A stretch of DNA of 64,000 bases. Origin: UBA4246 sp045113695 (lineage in GTDB: Bacteria > Bacillota > Clostridia > Christensenellales > Aristaeellaceae). A program made the position numbers and the translations under genes. Location: positions 24,717-88,716 of the forward strand of contig JBGUJG010000009.1 of the NCBI GenBank assembly GCA_045113695.1, in the 5' to 3' direction. The notes beneath the pieces were generated by a model, which saw nothing but the letters and a program-made list of their open reading frames with translations, ran no database searches and was not told where the DNA came from. Positions 1 through 8,221 of this stretch are shown here, piece by piece. Within the stretch, counting starts at the first letter, position 1. Every line of letters begins with the position of its first letter.

Positions 1-2
1 AA

Positions 3-569
3 AGGGCGGTATCTTTATACCGGAGCGCGGGCTTTGCCGAGTACGGCAGGAACCCCAGAGCATTCCGCTCCCGGGTCAGCGGCTGGCAGGAAAATATCCT
101 GATGCGGCTGGACCTTGAAAAGGAACGGACCGAGCGGGTCACCCTGACCAACATGTGCATGATCGTGAACGGCACAAAGGTCCTGGTGGAAGAGAAGACC
201 GGGAAAGACGCCGGCGGGATCACCTTTCCCGGCGGCCACGTGGAGACCCGGGAGCCGGTCGTGGACTCCGTCATCCGCGAGATCAGGGAGGAAACCGGTC
301 TCACCGTCCGCAGCCCGCGCCTGTGCGGGGTCAAGGACTGGATCAATGAGGACGGATCCCGGTATGTGGTCTTCCTGTTCACGGCGGATCAGTTTTCCGG
401 AGAGCTTGCGTCCTCCGCGGAGGGACGGGTTTTCTGGCTGGAAAAGGACGAACTGCTTCAATCCGAATGGATCTGGCATATGGACAGCCTGATGCGGATC
501 CTGGCGGACGGGGAATTTTCCGAGCTGTTTCTGGACCGGGCGGACGGCTGGAAGCCCATACTGAAATAA
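3..569 (+). CDS. GNAT C-terminus fused to Nudix hydrolase (5' end outside window)
   Basis: The reading frame is open from the window edge, so the start is not visible. The first ~35 codons read like the last strand of a GNAT acetyltransferase (LYRSAGFAEYG, then ENILMRLDL). They run without a stop into a Nudix domain whose full Nudix box lies at about 234-302: G-X5-E-X7-REIREETGL. The ERVTLTNMCM entry and the GIKDW-like stretch (GVKDWINEDGSRYVVF) resemble the 8-oxo-dGTP/YtkD-type Nudix hydrolases of Clostridia, which usually begin a few residues before that point. An ATG at 102 with an upstream AGGA could start a stand-alone Nudix protein, but the absence of a stop favours a fusion. It is followed 15 bp later by the DJ-1-like gene, so the three plus-strand genes probably form an operon. 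The Nudix substrate is not determined. Confidence 0.8.
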   Translation, partial: RAVSLYRSAGFAEYGRNPRAFRSRVSGWQENILMRLDLEKERTERVTLTNMCMIVNGTKVLVEEKTGKDAGGITFPGGHVETREPVVDSVIREIREETGLTVRSPRLCGVKDWINEDGSRYVVFLFTADQFSGELASSAEGRVFWLEKDELLQSEWIWHMDSLMRILADGEFSELFLDRADGWKPILK

Positions 570-584
570 ACAGGAGGACAAACC

Positions 585-1142
585 ATGAGCAAAGTGACAG
601 TGTTTATCACCGACGGGACCGAAGAAGCCGAATGCATCATCGCGGTGGACCTGCTGCGGCGGGCGGGGATCGAAACGGAGCTCGTATCCTGCAGCGGTTC
701 CCGCGAGGTACTGACTTCGCATCAGCTCCGGATCACGGCGGACAAAACCTTTGAAGAAGCTTCCTTTGACGACAGCGACATGCTCTTCATTCCCGGCGGG
801 AAAGCCGGGGTGGAAAATTTCCTGGCCCACGCCGGGCTGGCGGAAGCGCTCAGACAGCAGGCTGCCCGGGGCAGGTACATCGCCGCCGTCTGCGCCGGGC
901 CTTCCGTTCCAGGGAGCCTGGGCCTCCTGGCGGGCAGAAACGTGACCTGCTTCCCCGGCTGGGAAAGCCATCTTGCGGGCGCCCATGCGACCGGCGAAGG
1001 GGTCGTTGCGGACGGACCCTTTCTGACCGGCCGGGGGCTCGGGTTCTCCGTCGATCTCGCGCTCAGAATGATCGAAGCGCTGGAAGGCGAAGCGGCGGCG
1101 CTGGATATCAAAAAAAGGATCCAGCACCCGGAAACCGTATGA
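585..1142 (+). CDS. DJ-1/PfpI family protein
   Basis: A 185-residue single-domain protein of the DJ-1/ThiJ/PfpI superfamily. The start ATG follows an AGGAGG site by about 8 bp. The N-terminal strand VTVFITDGTEEAE carries the conserved Glu (E14/E15), and the nucleophile elbow AVCAGPSVPG has Cys103. The FIPGG loop near residue 68 and a late GRGLGFSVDLAL segment complete the fold. Length is typical of the YajL/DJ-1 branch. Members act as stress-linked chaperones, deglycases or glyoxalases; the sequence does not decide which. It sits between the Nudix gene and the S66 peptidase (22-bp gap), suggesting a small damage-repair or housekeeping operon. Confidence 0.87.
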   Translation: MSKVTVFITDGTEEAECIIAVDLLRRAGIETELVSCSGSREVLTSHQLRITADKTFEEASFDDSDMLFIPGGKAGVENFLAHAGLAEALRQQAARGRYIAAVCAGPSVPGSLGLLAGRNVTCFPGWESHLAGAHATGEGVVADGPFLTGRGLGFSVDLALRMIEALEGEAAALDIKKRIQHPETV

Positions 1143-1164
1143 CGCACAGCAGGAGGAGAAAACC

Positions 1165-2202
1165 GTGAAGCGGAAGATCAGAAACATCGCCGTCGTCAGC
1201 CTGTCCAGCGGCATCCTGGGGGAGCCTTTCATTCAGTTTGAAGCGGACATCGGGCTCAGACGGCTGCAGGCATACGGGCTGAACGTCCGGTTCATGCCGC
1301 ACGCCCTCAAAGGGCTCGATTACGTCAAAGCCCACCCGGAGAAACGGGCGGAAGACCTGCTGGCGGCCTTCCGGGATCCGGATATCGACATGATCCTGTG
1401 CGCCATCGGCGGGGACGATACCTACCGCCTGCTCCCGACCCTGTTTGACCATGGGGAACTGGCACAGGCGGTGACGGACAAGGTGTTCCTCGGCTTTTCC
1501 GATACGACGGTCAACCACCTGATGCTGCACAAGGTTGGGCTGCGCACCTTCTACGGCCAGGCCTTTCTGCCGGATCTGTGCGAACTGGGGCCGGAAATGC
1601 ACCCCTACACCCGGAAGTATTTTGAGGAGCTGATCGGAACCGGCACGATCCGGGAAATCACCCCCAGCGATGTCTGGTACAGGGAACGGGAAAGCTTCGC
1701 GCCTGACCAGGCCGGCGTACAGCTGCCTGCCCTGCCGGATCACGGCTTTGAGCTGCTGCAGGGGCCGCCCGTGTTTTCGGGGAAGATCCTCGGGGGCTGC
1801 ATCGATACGCTGTATGACTTCTTTGACAGCGAACGCTACGCGGACATGCCGGATCTGTGCCGGAAATATCATCTGTTCCCGGACAGGGAGGACTGGCAGG
1901 GGCGGATCCTGCTGCTGGAATCCAGCGAGGAGCAGCCCTCGCCCGAAAAGTACCGGCAGACGCTCCTGTACCTGAAAGAAACCGGCGTGTTTGACGCGGT
2001 GTCCGGCGTGCTGGCCGGAAAGCCCATGGATGAAACCTACGCCGAAGAGTACAAACGCCTCCTGACCGAAGTGATCGCAAAGCCCTCCCTGCCCATCCTG
2101 TTCAACCTGAACATCGGCCACGCGATGCCCCGCTGCATCATGCCCTTCGGCCGGGAAGCAATGGTGGACGCGGAAAAGCAAATCATCCGGTTTGCCGAAT
2201 GA
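1165..2202 (+). CDS. S66 family peptidase (LD-carboxypeptidase / MccF-like)
   Basis: A 345-residue protein matching peptidase family S66. The nucleophile motif FLGFSDTTVNHL places Ser112 at the elbow, and the Glu-His part of the triad is most likely in LLESSEE (E252 or E255) and NIGHAMPR (H319). The LCAIGGDDTYRLLP stretch is the usual oxyanion-side loop. Family members cleave L,D bonds in tetrapeptides during murein recycling or hydrolyse microcin-C-like peptidyl nucleotides. The length and lack of a signal peptide indicate a cytoplasmic enzyme. An AGGAGG site precedes the GTG/ATG start. It is the last gene of the operon and ends just before a strong hairpin. Confidence 0.88.
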   Translation: MKRKIRNIAVVSLSSGILGEPFIQFEADIGLRRLQAYGLNVRFMPHALKGLDYVKAHPEKRAEDLLAAFRDPDIDMILCAIGGDDTYRLLPTLFDHGELAQAVTDKVFLGFSDTTVNHLMLHKVGLRTFYGQAFLPDLCELGPEMHPYTRKYFEELIGTGTIREITPSDVWYRERESFAPDQAGVQLPALPDHGFELLQGPPVFSGKILGGCIDTLYDFFDSERYADMPDLCRKYHLFPDREDWQGRILLLESSEEQPSPEKYRQTLLYLKETGVFDAVSGVLAGKPMDETYAEEYKRLLTEVIAKPSLPILFNLNIGHAMPRCIMPFGREAMVDAEKQIIRFAE

Positions 2203-2214
2203 CAGATTCCCGCA

Positions 2215-2253
2215 GCATGAAGCCCGCCGGTATTCCGCCGGCGGGCTTCATGC
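2215..2253. terminator. Bidirectional terminator between convergent units
   Basis: A 16-bp perfect stem, GCATGAAGCCCGCCGG pairing with its complement at 2238-2253 around a 7-nt loop. It lies between the stop of the S66 peptidase and the stop of the minus-strand membrane-protein gene, so it probably ends both transcripts. T-runs are short on either side. Confidence 0.75.
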
Positions 2254-2255
2254 AT

Positions 2256-2705
2256 TTACTGCCTTCTTTCCCTGATATACTGTTTCACGAATTCCACGTC
2301 TTCTTTGGGCACATAGACCGTATAGGTGGTGATGCCCTCTTTGATGGTGAACGCCTCTCCGCGGACCTGCAGCCACTGGATCTTATCGAAGCGGATCACC
2401 GCATCCCCGCCCCTGGTCGCGTGTTTGTGGCGGATGCAGGTTTCATCCATCTCGTAGCTCCTCGTGTCCCAGCCGAGGGTCAGCCAGCCGATCACGGCCG
2501 CCAGGACAAACACTCCCCCGATAATCCCCAGCACATACAGCCACGCTCCCCCGTACCTGCGCAGCAGGATCAGCATGATCAGGGAGATCGCGCCGGTGAT
2601 GAGGCCGCTGATCTTCAGCATGAAACGGTAGTGCACCAGCGCCTGTTCCTTTGACAGGGTATAGCTCCAGCGGTACACGCCGTCCGTCTGCTCCAGCCTG
2701 CTCAT
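2256..2705 (-). CDS. Small membrane protein with two transmembrane helices
   Basis: The 149-residue protein starts MSRLEQTDG at 2705, where its ATG overlaps the TGA of the serine hydrolase gene (ATGA), implying translational coupling. Two hydrophobic helices (about residues 28-47 and 52-74) are followed by a soluble C-terminal part with a beta-rich, PH-like look (RSYEMDETCIRHKH, then IRFDKIQWLQVRGEAF). The pattern of two helices plus a small soluble domain recalls YcxB/bPH-type proteins, but I do not recognise the family with certainty. The frame stays open upstream of the ATG; that extension is a shadow of the serine hydrolase gene. Last gene of the long minus-strand run. Confidence 0.75.
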   Translation of the reverse strand: MSRLEQTDGVYRWSYTLSKEQALVHYRFMLKISGLITGAISLIMLILLRRYGGAWLYVLGIIGGVFVLAAVIGWLTLGWDTRSYEMDETCIRHKHATRGGDAVIRFDKIQWLQVRGEAFTIKEGITTYTVYVPKEDVEFVKQYIRERRQ

Positions 2706-3907
2706 TCCGGCTCCTCCGGAAATCGGTAATCGCAGGCAGGCATGCTGTCCCAGTCCGTCTCCACGGCTTTTTCCATCACATCCACGAACAGGGTAACCAG
2801 AGTATCCTTCTTTTTCGCTGTATAGCCGTTGCCGATCACCACCACCGTCAGGTCCAGCTCCGGCTGGTAGAACACGTTGGACGTCAGGCCGAAAGCACGT
2901 CCCTGATGGCCGTACCAGGTGTTGCCCCGGCTGTCCTGCACCCGCTCCAGGCAAAGGCCGTACGGCCCGTGAACATGAACGGAGCTTCCTTCGATCTGCT
3001 CCTGATCTGTCTCCATCAGTTCCACGGTTTCAGGCCGCAGGAAGGTTTCCCCCTGCCATTCTCCCCTTTGGCAGAGCATCGCGCCGATCTTCGAAAGGTC
3101 CGGCGCACTGATCACCAGGGCGCCGATCGTGGTTCCCTGATGGGCGGCCGGGCTGCAGGTATCGTCGTAGTTTCTGCCGTTTTTGATCAGCGTTTCGTCC
3201 GAAGCCATCGGGGTGCCGTCGGCATTGAGCCGGAAGGAGATGTTTGACTGATCCGCAAGCAGATGGGCGCTGTAGGCAGCGTCAATCCCCAGCGGGGCGA
3301 ACAGGTTCTGCGTCATATAGCTGTTGACCGAAAGCCCGCTGACCGCTTCCATCAACGAGCCGATCAGCCCGCCGTTGCGGTTGGAATATTCAAAGGCCGT
3401 GCCGGGCGGGGTATTGGGTTCAAAATAATAGGCGCTCGACGTGGCGGACAGGACCGCCCAGTTGCCCTTGTACGTATTGCCCTGCTTGAGCCCCGTCGTA
3501 TGGGAAAGCAGCTGGCGGACCGTTACCTTCTGGTCCTTATACTGGGTGTTGACCACCGGGTAGGGGAGGACTTCCCCCAGCGCGTCATCCAGCCCGAACC
3601 AGCCCTGGTCATACAGGCGCATCAGCCCCACCGCGCTGACCATTTTGGTGACGGACGCGATTGCGTATTTGGTATCGATGGTGACAGGCTTCGTCTTTCT
3701 GGCGTCCCGCCAGCCGTAACACCGCGCATAGACCGGCCGGCCCCCGCGGACGATAAACACCTGCCCGCTGACCGCCCTGACAGACTGAAACAGCCTGTCC
3801 GTCCAGGCGTCGCTGATATTTTCAGAAAATGCCGGCAGAATGCCGGAAAAAACCAGCATGACGGCTATCGCGACTGAAAAACCAAAGCGGAATACCTTTT
3901 TATTCAT
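2702..3907 (-). CDS. Secreted serine hydrolase, class C beta-lactamase/PBP fold
   Basis: A 401-residue protein with an N-terminal signal peptide (basic MNKKVFR, hydrophobic core to about residue 27, then FSEN). The three active-site motifs of the class C beta-lactamase/penicillin-binding superfamily are visible: S85-V-T-K88 in YAIASVTKMV, Y174-S-N in FEYSN, and a GHQG triad-type motif at about 333-336. Such proteins are D-alanyl-D-alanine carboxypeptidases, esterases or related hydrolases acting outside the membrane; resistance to beta-lactams cannot be inferred. It lies 52 bp downstream of the L,D-transpeptidase, so a cell-wall role fits the neighbourhood. Confidence 0.88.
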   Translation of the reverse strand: MNKKVFRFGFSVAIAVMLVFSGILPAFSENISDAWTDRLFQSVRAVSGQVFIVRGGRPVYARCYGWRDARKTKPVTIDTKYAIASVTKMVSAVGLMRLYDQGWFGLDDALGEVLPYPVVNTQYKDQKVTVRQLLSHTTGLKQGNTYKGNWAVLSATSSAYYFEPNTPPGTAFEYSNRNGGLIGSLMEAVSGLSVNSYMTQNLFAPLGIDAAYSAHLLADQSNISFRLNADGTPMASDETLIKNGRNYDDTCSPAAHQGTTIGALVISAPDLSKIGAMLCQRGEWQGETFLRPETVELMETDQEQIEGSSVHVHGPYGLCLERVQDSRGNTWYGHQGRAFGLTSNVFYQPELDLTVVVIGNGYTAKKKDTLVTLFVDVMEKAVETDWDSMPACDYRFPEEPE

Positions 3908-3959
3908 GAAAAAACCTCGGTTTCACAGATCTGCCGGCCGGACCAATCTTTCCGGCAGA

Positions 3960-5456
3960 TCAGACAGATTCGTCATCCTCCGCAGCTTCCATGACCGGAA
4001 CGGAAACGGAGACTCCCTTTTCCTCCAGCGCTTCCCCGATGCGTTTGGCATAATCATCCACGACGATCAGAACGGTCCGCTTCGGGATATGGCTGTAGAT
4101 CCACCAGGCAGTCAGGTCCTCTCCGCTGCCGCCGGGATGTTCCGCCAGGCGGATGCAGCCGTGGGACGCCCGGGCGCCCAGGGTCTTCCGCTGCTCTTCA
4201 AAAGAAGCTTCCGGGCCGTAGCGGTAGCCGACCTGGTGCAGCAGATTGCTCCCGTCAATCCGGATCGCGTAGTCGTACTGAAACCCTTCCTCCCGGAAAT
4301 TGCCCATCCTCAGTCCGGTCAGGAAGACGCCGCAGCAGGTTTCCACCTTCAGCCCCTCCAGCGAAGAAGAAAACCGGAGGCTGCCGATCATCTCCCCGTC
4401 GAGAAACACATACATCGTCTGGGAAGCCAGATCCGCGATCAGCCCGTAACGGCCCGAAGGATATACCATCGCCAGCTTCTCCGTGCGGATATATCCTTCC
4501 TGATAAGTCCCGTCCCCGTAGCGGTAAAAACCGGCTTTTGTCCATCCGTTGGGGATTTTCAGTTTCAGGATTTTTACGGAAACAGTGGATCCGTGTACGG
4601 AACCCAGCTTCCGGGAATTATACGAGGGTGATTCGTAAACGGGAATTCCGCTTCCCTCCAGCGCGTCCACCGCAGGGACGGGGGAAGCAAAAAAAGCGGC
4701 GCGTTCTTCTTGGGTCAGGGGAATCCGGTCCGCCCAGAAGACGCTCGTTTCAAGCGGCAGCACGGCGGCCTTCTCCCCGGAAACCTCGATCAGGAAAGAT
4801 ACCGCCTGATCCTTTTGTCCGTCCGGCCAGCAGGTGAACCGGTACTTTCCCGCAGGAGCGTTCTTCCCGCCGGCCAGCGTTCCGCGCCACCGGATCACTT
4901 CCACCAGATCCGGGTCTTTCACCGTTCTGGTTCCACTGACGATCTGCTTTTCCGGATCGTCTTCCGGGCAGATGGCATAATGCAGCTTTCCCGCGGCGCT
5001 GAGCTTGATGTCGATCTGGAACAGCGGGTCCGGCGCGCGGAGAACGTCCCGGTACGGCAGGGCAAACTGAATGCGGCATTCCGGCTGACCGACGGAGAAC
5101 GGGGCGCTGGTTTTCATCCGGTTTCCCGCTTCGTCCGTCAGTTCCGCGGTCAGTTCGGCGGCCGGCCCGATCCTCAGCATTTCCCCGTAGGCCAGCAGCC
5201 CGTCCCAGTCAAAGGATACTTCTCCCCCGTCCGCAGGGCCGGACCAGATCGCCGTTTCATCTCCCAGTTGCCGCGCCCGGACGGTCAGGAAGCCTTTCAC
5301 GGGAACCGCCACCCGGACATGATTCAGCGAATAGGATGATACCAGCGCAGGCGGATCGATCCAGAAATCCGGGACGGTCTCCGCAGCGGAAAGACGCCCC
5401 GAAAAAAACAGAAACACCATGAGAGCCGGGAGAAGAACACGTTTTTTGTCAGACAT
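3960..5456 (-). CDS. Secreted L,D-transpeptidase (YkuD) with SH3-like domain
   Basis: I place the start at MSDKKRVLLP (5456), preceded by AAGGA 8 bp upstream, giving 498 residues with a signal peptide ending near RLSAAE. The long N-terminal part is beta-rich and unassigned. Residues ~265-330 (GIPVYESPSYNSRKLG to GYIRTEKL) look like an SH3-type wall-binding domain. The C-terminal YkuD catalytic domain carries the S-H-G-C-I-R-L motif, with the nucleophile Cys434 and His432. These enzymes make 3-3 crosslinks or attach proteins to peptidoglycan. At ~500 residues it is longer than minimal YkuD proteins. It lies 35 bp after the GNAT gene that ends the his cluster. Confidence 0.9.
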   Translation of the reverse strand: MSDKKRVLLPALMVFLFFSGRLSAAETVPDFWIDPPALVSSYSLNHVRVAVPVKGFLTVRARQLGDETAIWSGPADGGEVSFDWDGLLAYGEMLRIGPAAELTAELTDEAGNRMKTSAPFSVGQPECRIQFALPYRDVLRAPDPLFQIDIKLSAAGKLHYAICPEDDPEKQIVSGTRTVKDPDLVEVIRWRGTLAGGKNAPAGKYRFTCWPDGQKDQAVSFLIEVSGEKAAVLPLETSVFWADRIPLTQEERAAFFASPVPAVDALEGSGIPVYESPSYNSRKLGSVHGSTVSVKILKLKIPNGWTKAGFYRYGDGTYQEGYIRTEKLAMVYPSGRYGLIADLASQTMYVFLDGEMIGSLRFSSSLEGLKVETCCGVFLTGLRMGNFREEGFQYDYAIRIDGSNLLHQVGYRYGPEASFEEQRKTLGARASHGCIRLAEHPGGSGEDLTAWWIYSHIPKRTVLIVVDDYAKRIGEALEEKGVSVSVPVMEAAEDDESV

Positions 5457-5491
5457 GATCACAATCCTTAAAAATGTCAAGAAAGAAACAA

Positions 5492-6007
5492 TCAGGCAGG
5501 CCCCTCGTTCCGGTCAAACCGGAGCCTCATCTGAACCCACGCGGCCCCGCCGTGCACGGAGGAAGACGGCCCTTCCGAACGGAAACCGAAACCTGCGTAC
5601 CAGGGGATCAGCTTTTCCTTGCATGTCAGCACCAGGCCCCGGCGTCCCTGGGCCAGGGCGTCCTGAACAGCACGCCGGATCAGCGCCCCCGCGCAGCCCC
5701 GGCGCCTGTATTCCGGCAGGGTATTGACCCCGAAGATCATCTGCCAGGCGCCGCGTTCATCGTGCAGGGCGGCATTTTCATACATTTCATCCGTCAGGTC
5801 GGGCAAATCGGTCACCATCCCGTCCACGAAGGAGATGATCCGGCCGTTTTCCTCCATCAGCCAGAAATGGGCCGCGTAATGCGCAAGCCTTTCCCGGAAC
5901 TGGGACAGCGGGGCCGCTTCCGCGGGCGGAAAGCAGGCGGCCTCCACCCGGGCCAGGGCCTCCGCGTCGGCCGGCGAGCCCAGCCGGATCAGCCGTTTTC
6001 CTTCCAT
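5492..6007 (-). CDS. GNAT family N-acetyltransferase at the end of the his cluster
   Basis: A 171-residue acetyltransferase. The acetyl-CoA motif A is visible in GVNTLPEYRRRGCAGALIRR (Q/R-x-x-G-x-A type), and the C-terminal strand LIPWYAGFGFRSEGPSSS is typical of AANAT-like N-acetyltransferases. The start overlaps the end of hisK by 19 bp, so it is transcribed and probably translationally coupled with the histidine genes. Whether it modifies a histidine-pathway compound or simply hitchhikes is unknown. The substrate cannot be read from the sequence. Confidence 0.87.
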   Translation of the reverse strand: MEGKRLIRLGSPADAEALARVEAACFPPAEAAPLSQFRERLAHYAAHFWLMEENGRIISFVDGMVTDLPDLTDEMYENAALHDERGAWQMIFGVNTLPEYRRRGCAGALIRRAVQDALAQGRRGLVLTCKEKLIPWYAGFGFRSEGPSSSVHGGAAWVQMRLRFDRNEGPA

Positions 6008-6798
6008 GTTCCGCCCCGTTTCCCGATGTCCTCAAGCAGCGTCAGTCCCTTTTCACGCGCAAGCTTTTCCTGCCGGTCAAAATCGCACAGCAGGGTGTCC
6101 TTCCGGTGGCTGTCGCTGCCCAATAAAAAGCGCGCCCCGCGGGCGGCCAGGTAATCGATGATTTCCGCGTCCGGATAGGGGTCCGTCTGGTAGCCCCGGC
6201 TGATGGCCCCGGTATTGATCTCAAAGGGAAGGCCGCTTACAAGCAGCCTGTCCGCCGCTTTCCGCCAGGCGGCCCGGTAGCGCGGGTGATGCTGGTCAAA
6301 GAGGCTCCCGTCCCGGTTGAGCTTGCGGAAAAGGTCAAAATGGGCGATCACCGAGCAGCCGGGGATCTCCGCCACCCGGGACACTTCGTCATAATACAGT
6401 TCGGCGGCCGCGTAGATGTCCCCCAGCAGGTCTGCCGCCTGAAGCAGCAACTCCGGCTTCCAGTCCACGGTCAGGTATTTTCCGCCGATCGTCAGGTAGT
6501 GCACCGCGCCGATCACGTAGTCATATCCGTCGGTCGGCTCGTCTGAAAACAGATCCTGCTCGACGCCGCAGCGGATGTCCATCTTTCCCCGGTACTGTTC
6601 CCGCAGCCGGCCCACCTCCTGCTGGTAAGCGGCCCGCGAGCCGGGTTTCATACAGCAGTCTATGTCGTAAGGGGCATAGACATGGTCGGAAAAGCCCAGC
6701 GTCCGGATGCCTAGGGCGCAGGCTTCCTCAGCAATCTCGGAAAGGGTGTTTTTCCCGTCCGACCAGGTGGAATGGACGTGCAGGTCGGTCAGGATCAT
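5989..6798 (-). CDS. hisK: Histidinol-phosphatase, PHP family
   Basis: A 269-residue PHP-domain phosphatase that converts histidinol phosphate to histidinol, the eighth step of histidine synthesis. Metal ligands of the PHP fold are visible: DLHVHSTWSDG (H7, H9), GFSDH near residue 35, the GVEQDLF glutamate, AVHYL, VIAHFDL and a late GSDSH. The family and genomic position (between hisIE and the operon end) support HisK/HisJ rather than PolC- or YcdX-type PHP proteins. It overlaps hisIE by 4 bp (ATGA). No HisB-N-type HAD phosphatase is present, so this gene completes the pathway. Confidence 0.93.
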   Translation of the reverse strand: MILTDLHVHSTWSDGKNTLSEIAEEACALGIRTLGFSDHVYAPYDIDCCMKPGSRAAYQQEVGRLREQYRGKMDIRCGVEQDLFSDEPTDGYDYVIGAVHYLTIGGKYLTVDWKPELLLQAADLLGDIYAAAELYYDEVSRVAEIPGCSVIAHFDLFRKLNRDGSLFDQHHPRYRAAWRKAADRLLVSGLPFEINTGAISRGYQTDPYPDAEIIDYLAARGARFLLGSDSHRKDTLLCDFDRQEKLAREKGLTLLEDIGKRGGTWKENG

Positions 6799-7457
6799 TT
6801 CATCCCGTCCCCCGCCATCTTTTCCTGCTTGACCTTGTGGTCGATCACATGGCGGCTGGCCAGCTCCCGGTGGATATCCTCCAGGGAAATCCCGGCCTGC
6901 ACCATCAGCACCATCACATGGTAGGCCAGGTCCGCGATCTCATAGACGGTCTCTTTTTTGTCCTGCGCCTTGCCGGCGATGATGACCTCGGTGCATTCTT
7001 CGCCGACCTTCTTTAAGATCTTGTCCAGGCCCTTTTCGAACAGATAGGTGGTGTAGGAGCCGGTCGGCATCTGTTCCTTCCGGCCTTTGAGCAGTTCCAT
7101 CAGCCCTTCCAGGGAAAACTCGCTGCGGTTTCCGGACTGATAGACGGGCGTTTCAAAGCAGGAGTCCGTCCCCAGATGGCAGGCCGGACCGTCTTTTTCA
7201 ACCATGACGACCAGGGCGTCGCGGTCACAGTCGGCGGTGACGGAAACGACGTGCTGATAGTTTCCGCTCGTCTCCCCTTTGAGCCAGAGCTCCTGCCGGG
7301 AGCGGGACCAGAAGCAGGTCAGCTCCTTTTCCATGGTAATCTTCAGGCTTTCCCGGTTCATATAGGCCAGCGTCAGCACCTTTTTGCTGACGGCGTCCAC
7401 GACGATCGCCGGGATCAGGCCTTTTTCGTCAAACTTGAGCTCATCGATATTCAGCAT
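6795..7457 (-). CDS. hisI: Bifunctional phosphoribosyl-AMP cyclohydrolase / phosphoribosyl-ATP pyrophosphohydrolase
   Basis: A HisIE fusion catalysing steps 2 and 3 of histidine synthesis. The N-terminal cyclohydrolase domain (about 1-115) contains MNRESL, CFWSRSRQELWLKG and the zinc/magnesium site D-C-D with CHLGTDSC. The C-terminal pyrophosphohydrolase domain has SYTTYLFEKGLDKILKKVG and EECTEVIIA followed by a DLAYH helix. I choose the ATG at 7457 because GGGAGG lies 7 bp upstream; a TTG at 7463 would overlap the hisF stop. Length of 220 residues is normal for the fused form. The start lies directly after hisF. Confidence 0.94.
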   Translation of the reverse strand: MLNIDELKFDEKGLIPAIVVDAVSKKVLTLAYMNRESLKITMEKELTCFWSRSRQELWLKGETSGNYQHVVSVTADCDRDALVVMVEKDGPACHLGTDSCFETPVYQSGNRSEFSLEGLMELLKGRKEQMPTGSYTTYLFEKGLDKILKKVGEECTEVIIAGKAQDKKETVYEIADLAYHVMVLMVQAGISLEDIHRELASRHVIDHKVKQEKMAGDGMK

Positions 7458-7459
7458 CC

Positions 7460-8221
7460 TCAAACCTCCCGGGCCGGTATCCCGTTTTCGATCATCAGTT
7501 TTTTGACATCCGGTATTTTTACTTCTCCGTAATGGAAAATGGAGGCGGCCAGGCCGGCGTCCGCTTTGGGGCAGCGCCGGAACAGCTCCACAAAGTCTTC
7601 CGCCTTTCCGGCCCCGCCGGAGGCGATCACCGGCACGGCGGAAAAGGCGCAGACCGCCTGCAGCATTTCGATGTCGAACCCTTCCCGGACCCCGTCGGTA
7701 TCCATGGAGTTCAGCACGATCTCCCCGGCCCCGCGGTCAATTCCTTCCCGCAGCCAGGCAAGGGCGTCGATCCCGGTATCCTCCCGGCCGCCGCGGACGA
7801 ACACATGAAAGCTGCCGTTCACCCGCTTGACGTCGGCGGAGAGAACGACGCACTGGCTGCCGTAGCGCCGGGCCGCTTCGTCGATCAGGCCGGGATTCCG
7901 GACCGCCCCGGAATTGACGCTGACCTTGTCCGCCCCGCACTTGAGCACGCGGTCGAAATCGTCCAGGGTGTTGATGCCCCCGCCCACCGTCAGGGGGATA
8001 AAGACCTTCCGGGCCACCTCGCGCAGGCACTCGGTAAACAGGCCGCGGCCCTCGGCGGAGGCGGTGATGTCGTAAAACACGAGCTCGTCCGCCCCGTTTT
8101 CCGAATAGAAGGAGCCAAGCTCCACCGGGGAGGACACGTCGCGCAGGCCTTCGAAACGGACGCCTTTGACCACCCGGCCGTCTTTGACGTCCAGGCAGGG
8201 GATAATCCGCTTGGAGATCAT
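7460..8221 (-). CDS. hisF: Imidazole glycerol phosphate synthase subunit HisF
   Basis: The 253-residue cyclase subunit of IGP synthase. It begins MISKRIIPCLDVKDGRVVKG, with catalytic Asp11, and carries the second catalytic Asp in NSMDTDG (about residue 130). The two phosphate-binding half-barrel motifs (VGGGI and ASGGAG) are present. It uses ammonia delivered by HisH to turn PRFAR into IGP and AICAR. The ATG overlaps the hisA stop by 4 bp. Full length, no unusual features. Confidence 0.97.
   Translation of the reverse strand: MISKRIIPCLDVKDGRVVKGVRFEGLRDVSSPVELGSFYSENGADELVFYDITASAEGRGLFTECLREVARKVFIPLTVGGGINTLDDFDRVLKCGADKVSVNSGAVRNPGLIDEAARRYGSQCVVLSADVKRVNGSFHVFVRGGREDTGIDALAWLREGIDRGAGEIVLNSMDTDGVREGFDIEMLQAVCAFSAVPVIASGGAGKAEDFVELFRRCPKADAGLAASIFHYGEVKIPDVKKLMIENGIPAREV

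Noticed and set aside
2706..2954. N-terminal extension of the small membrane protein
   Set aside because: The extension lies inside the serine hydrolase gene in another frame; the ATGA overlap at 2702-2705 gives the natural start.
5492..6154. Plus-strand frame of 226 codons opposite the GNAT and hisK genes
   Set aside because: Antisense to two genes with clear motifs and a coupled overlap; no domain seen.
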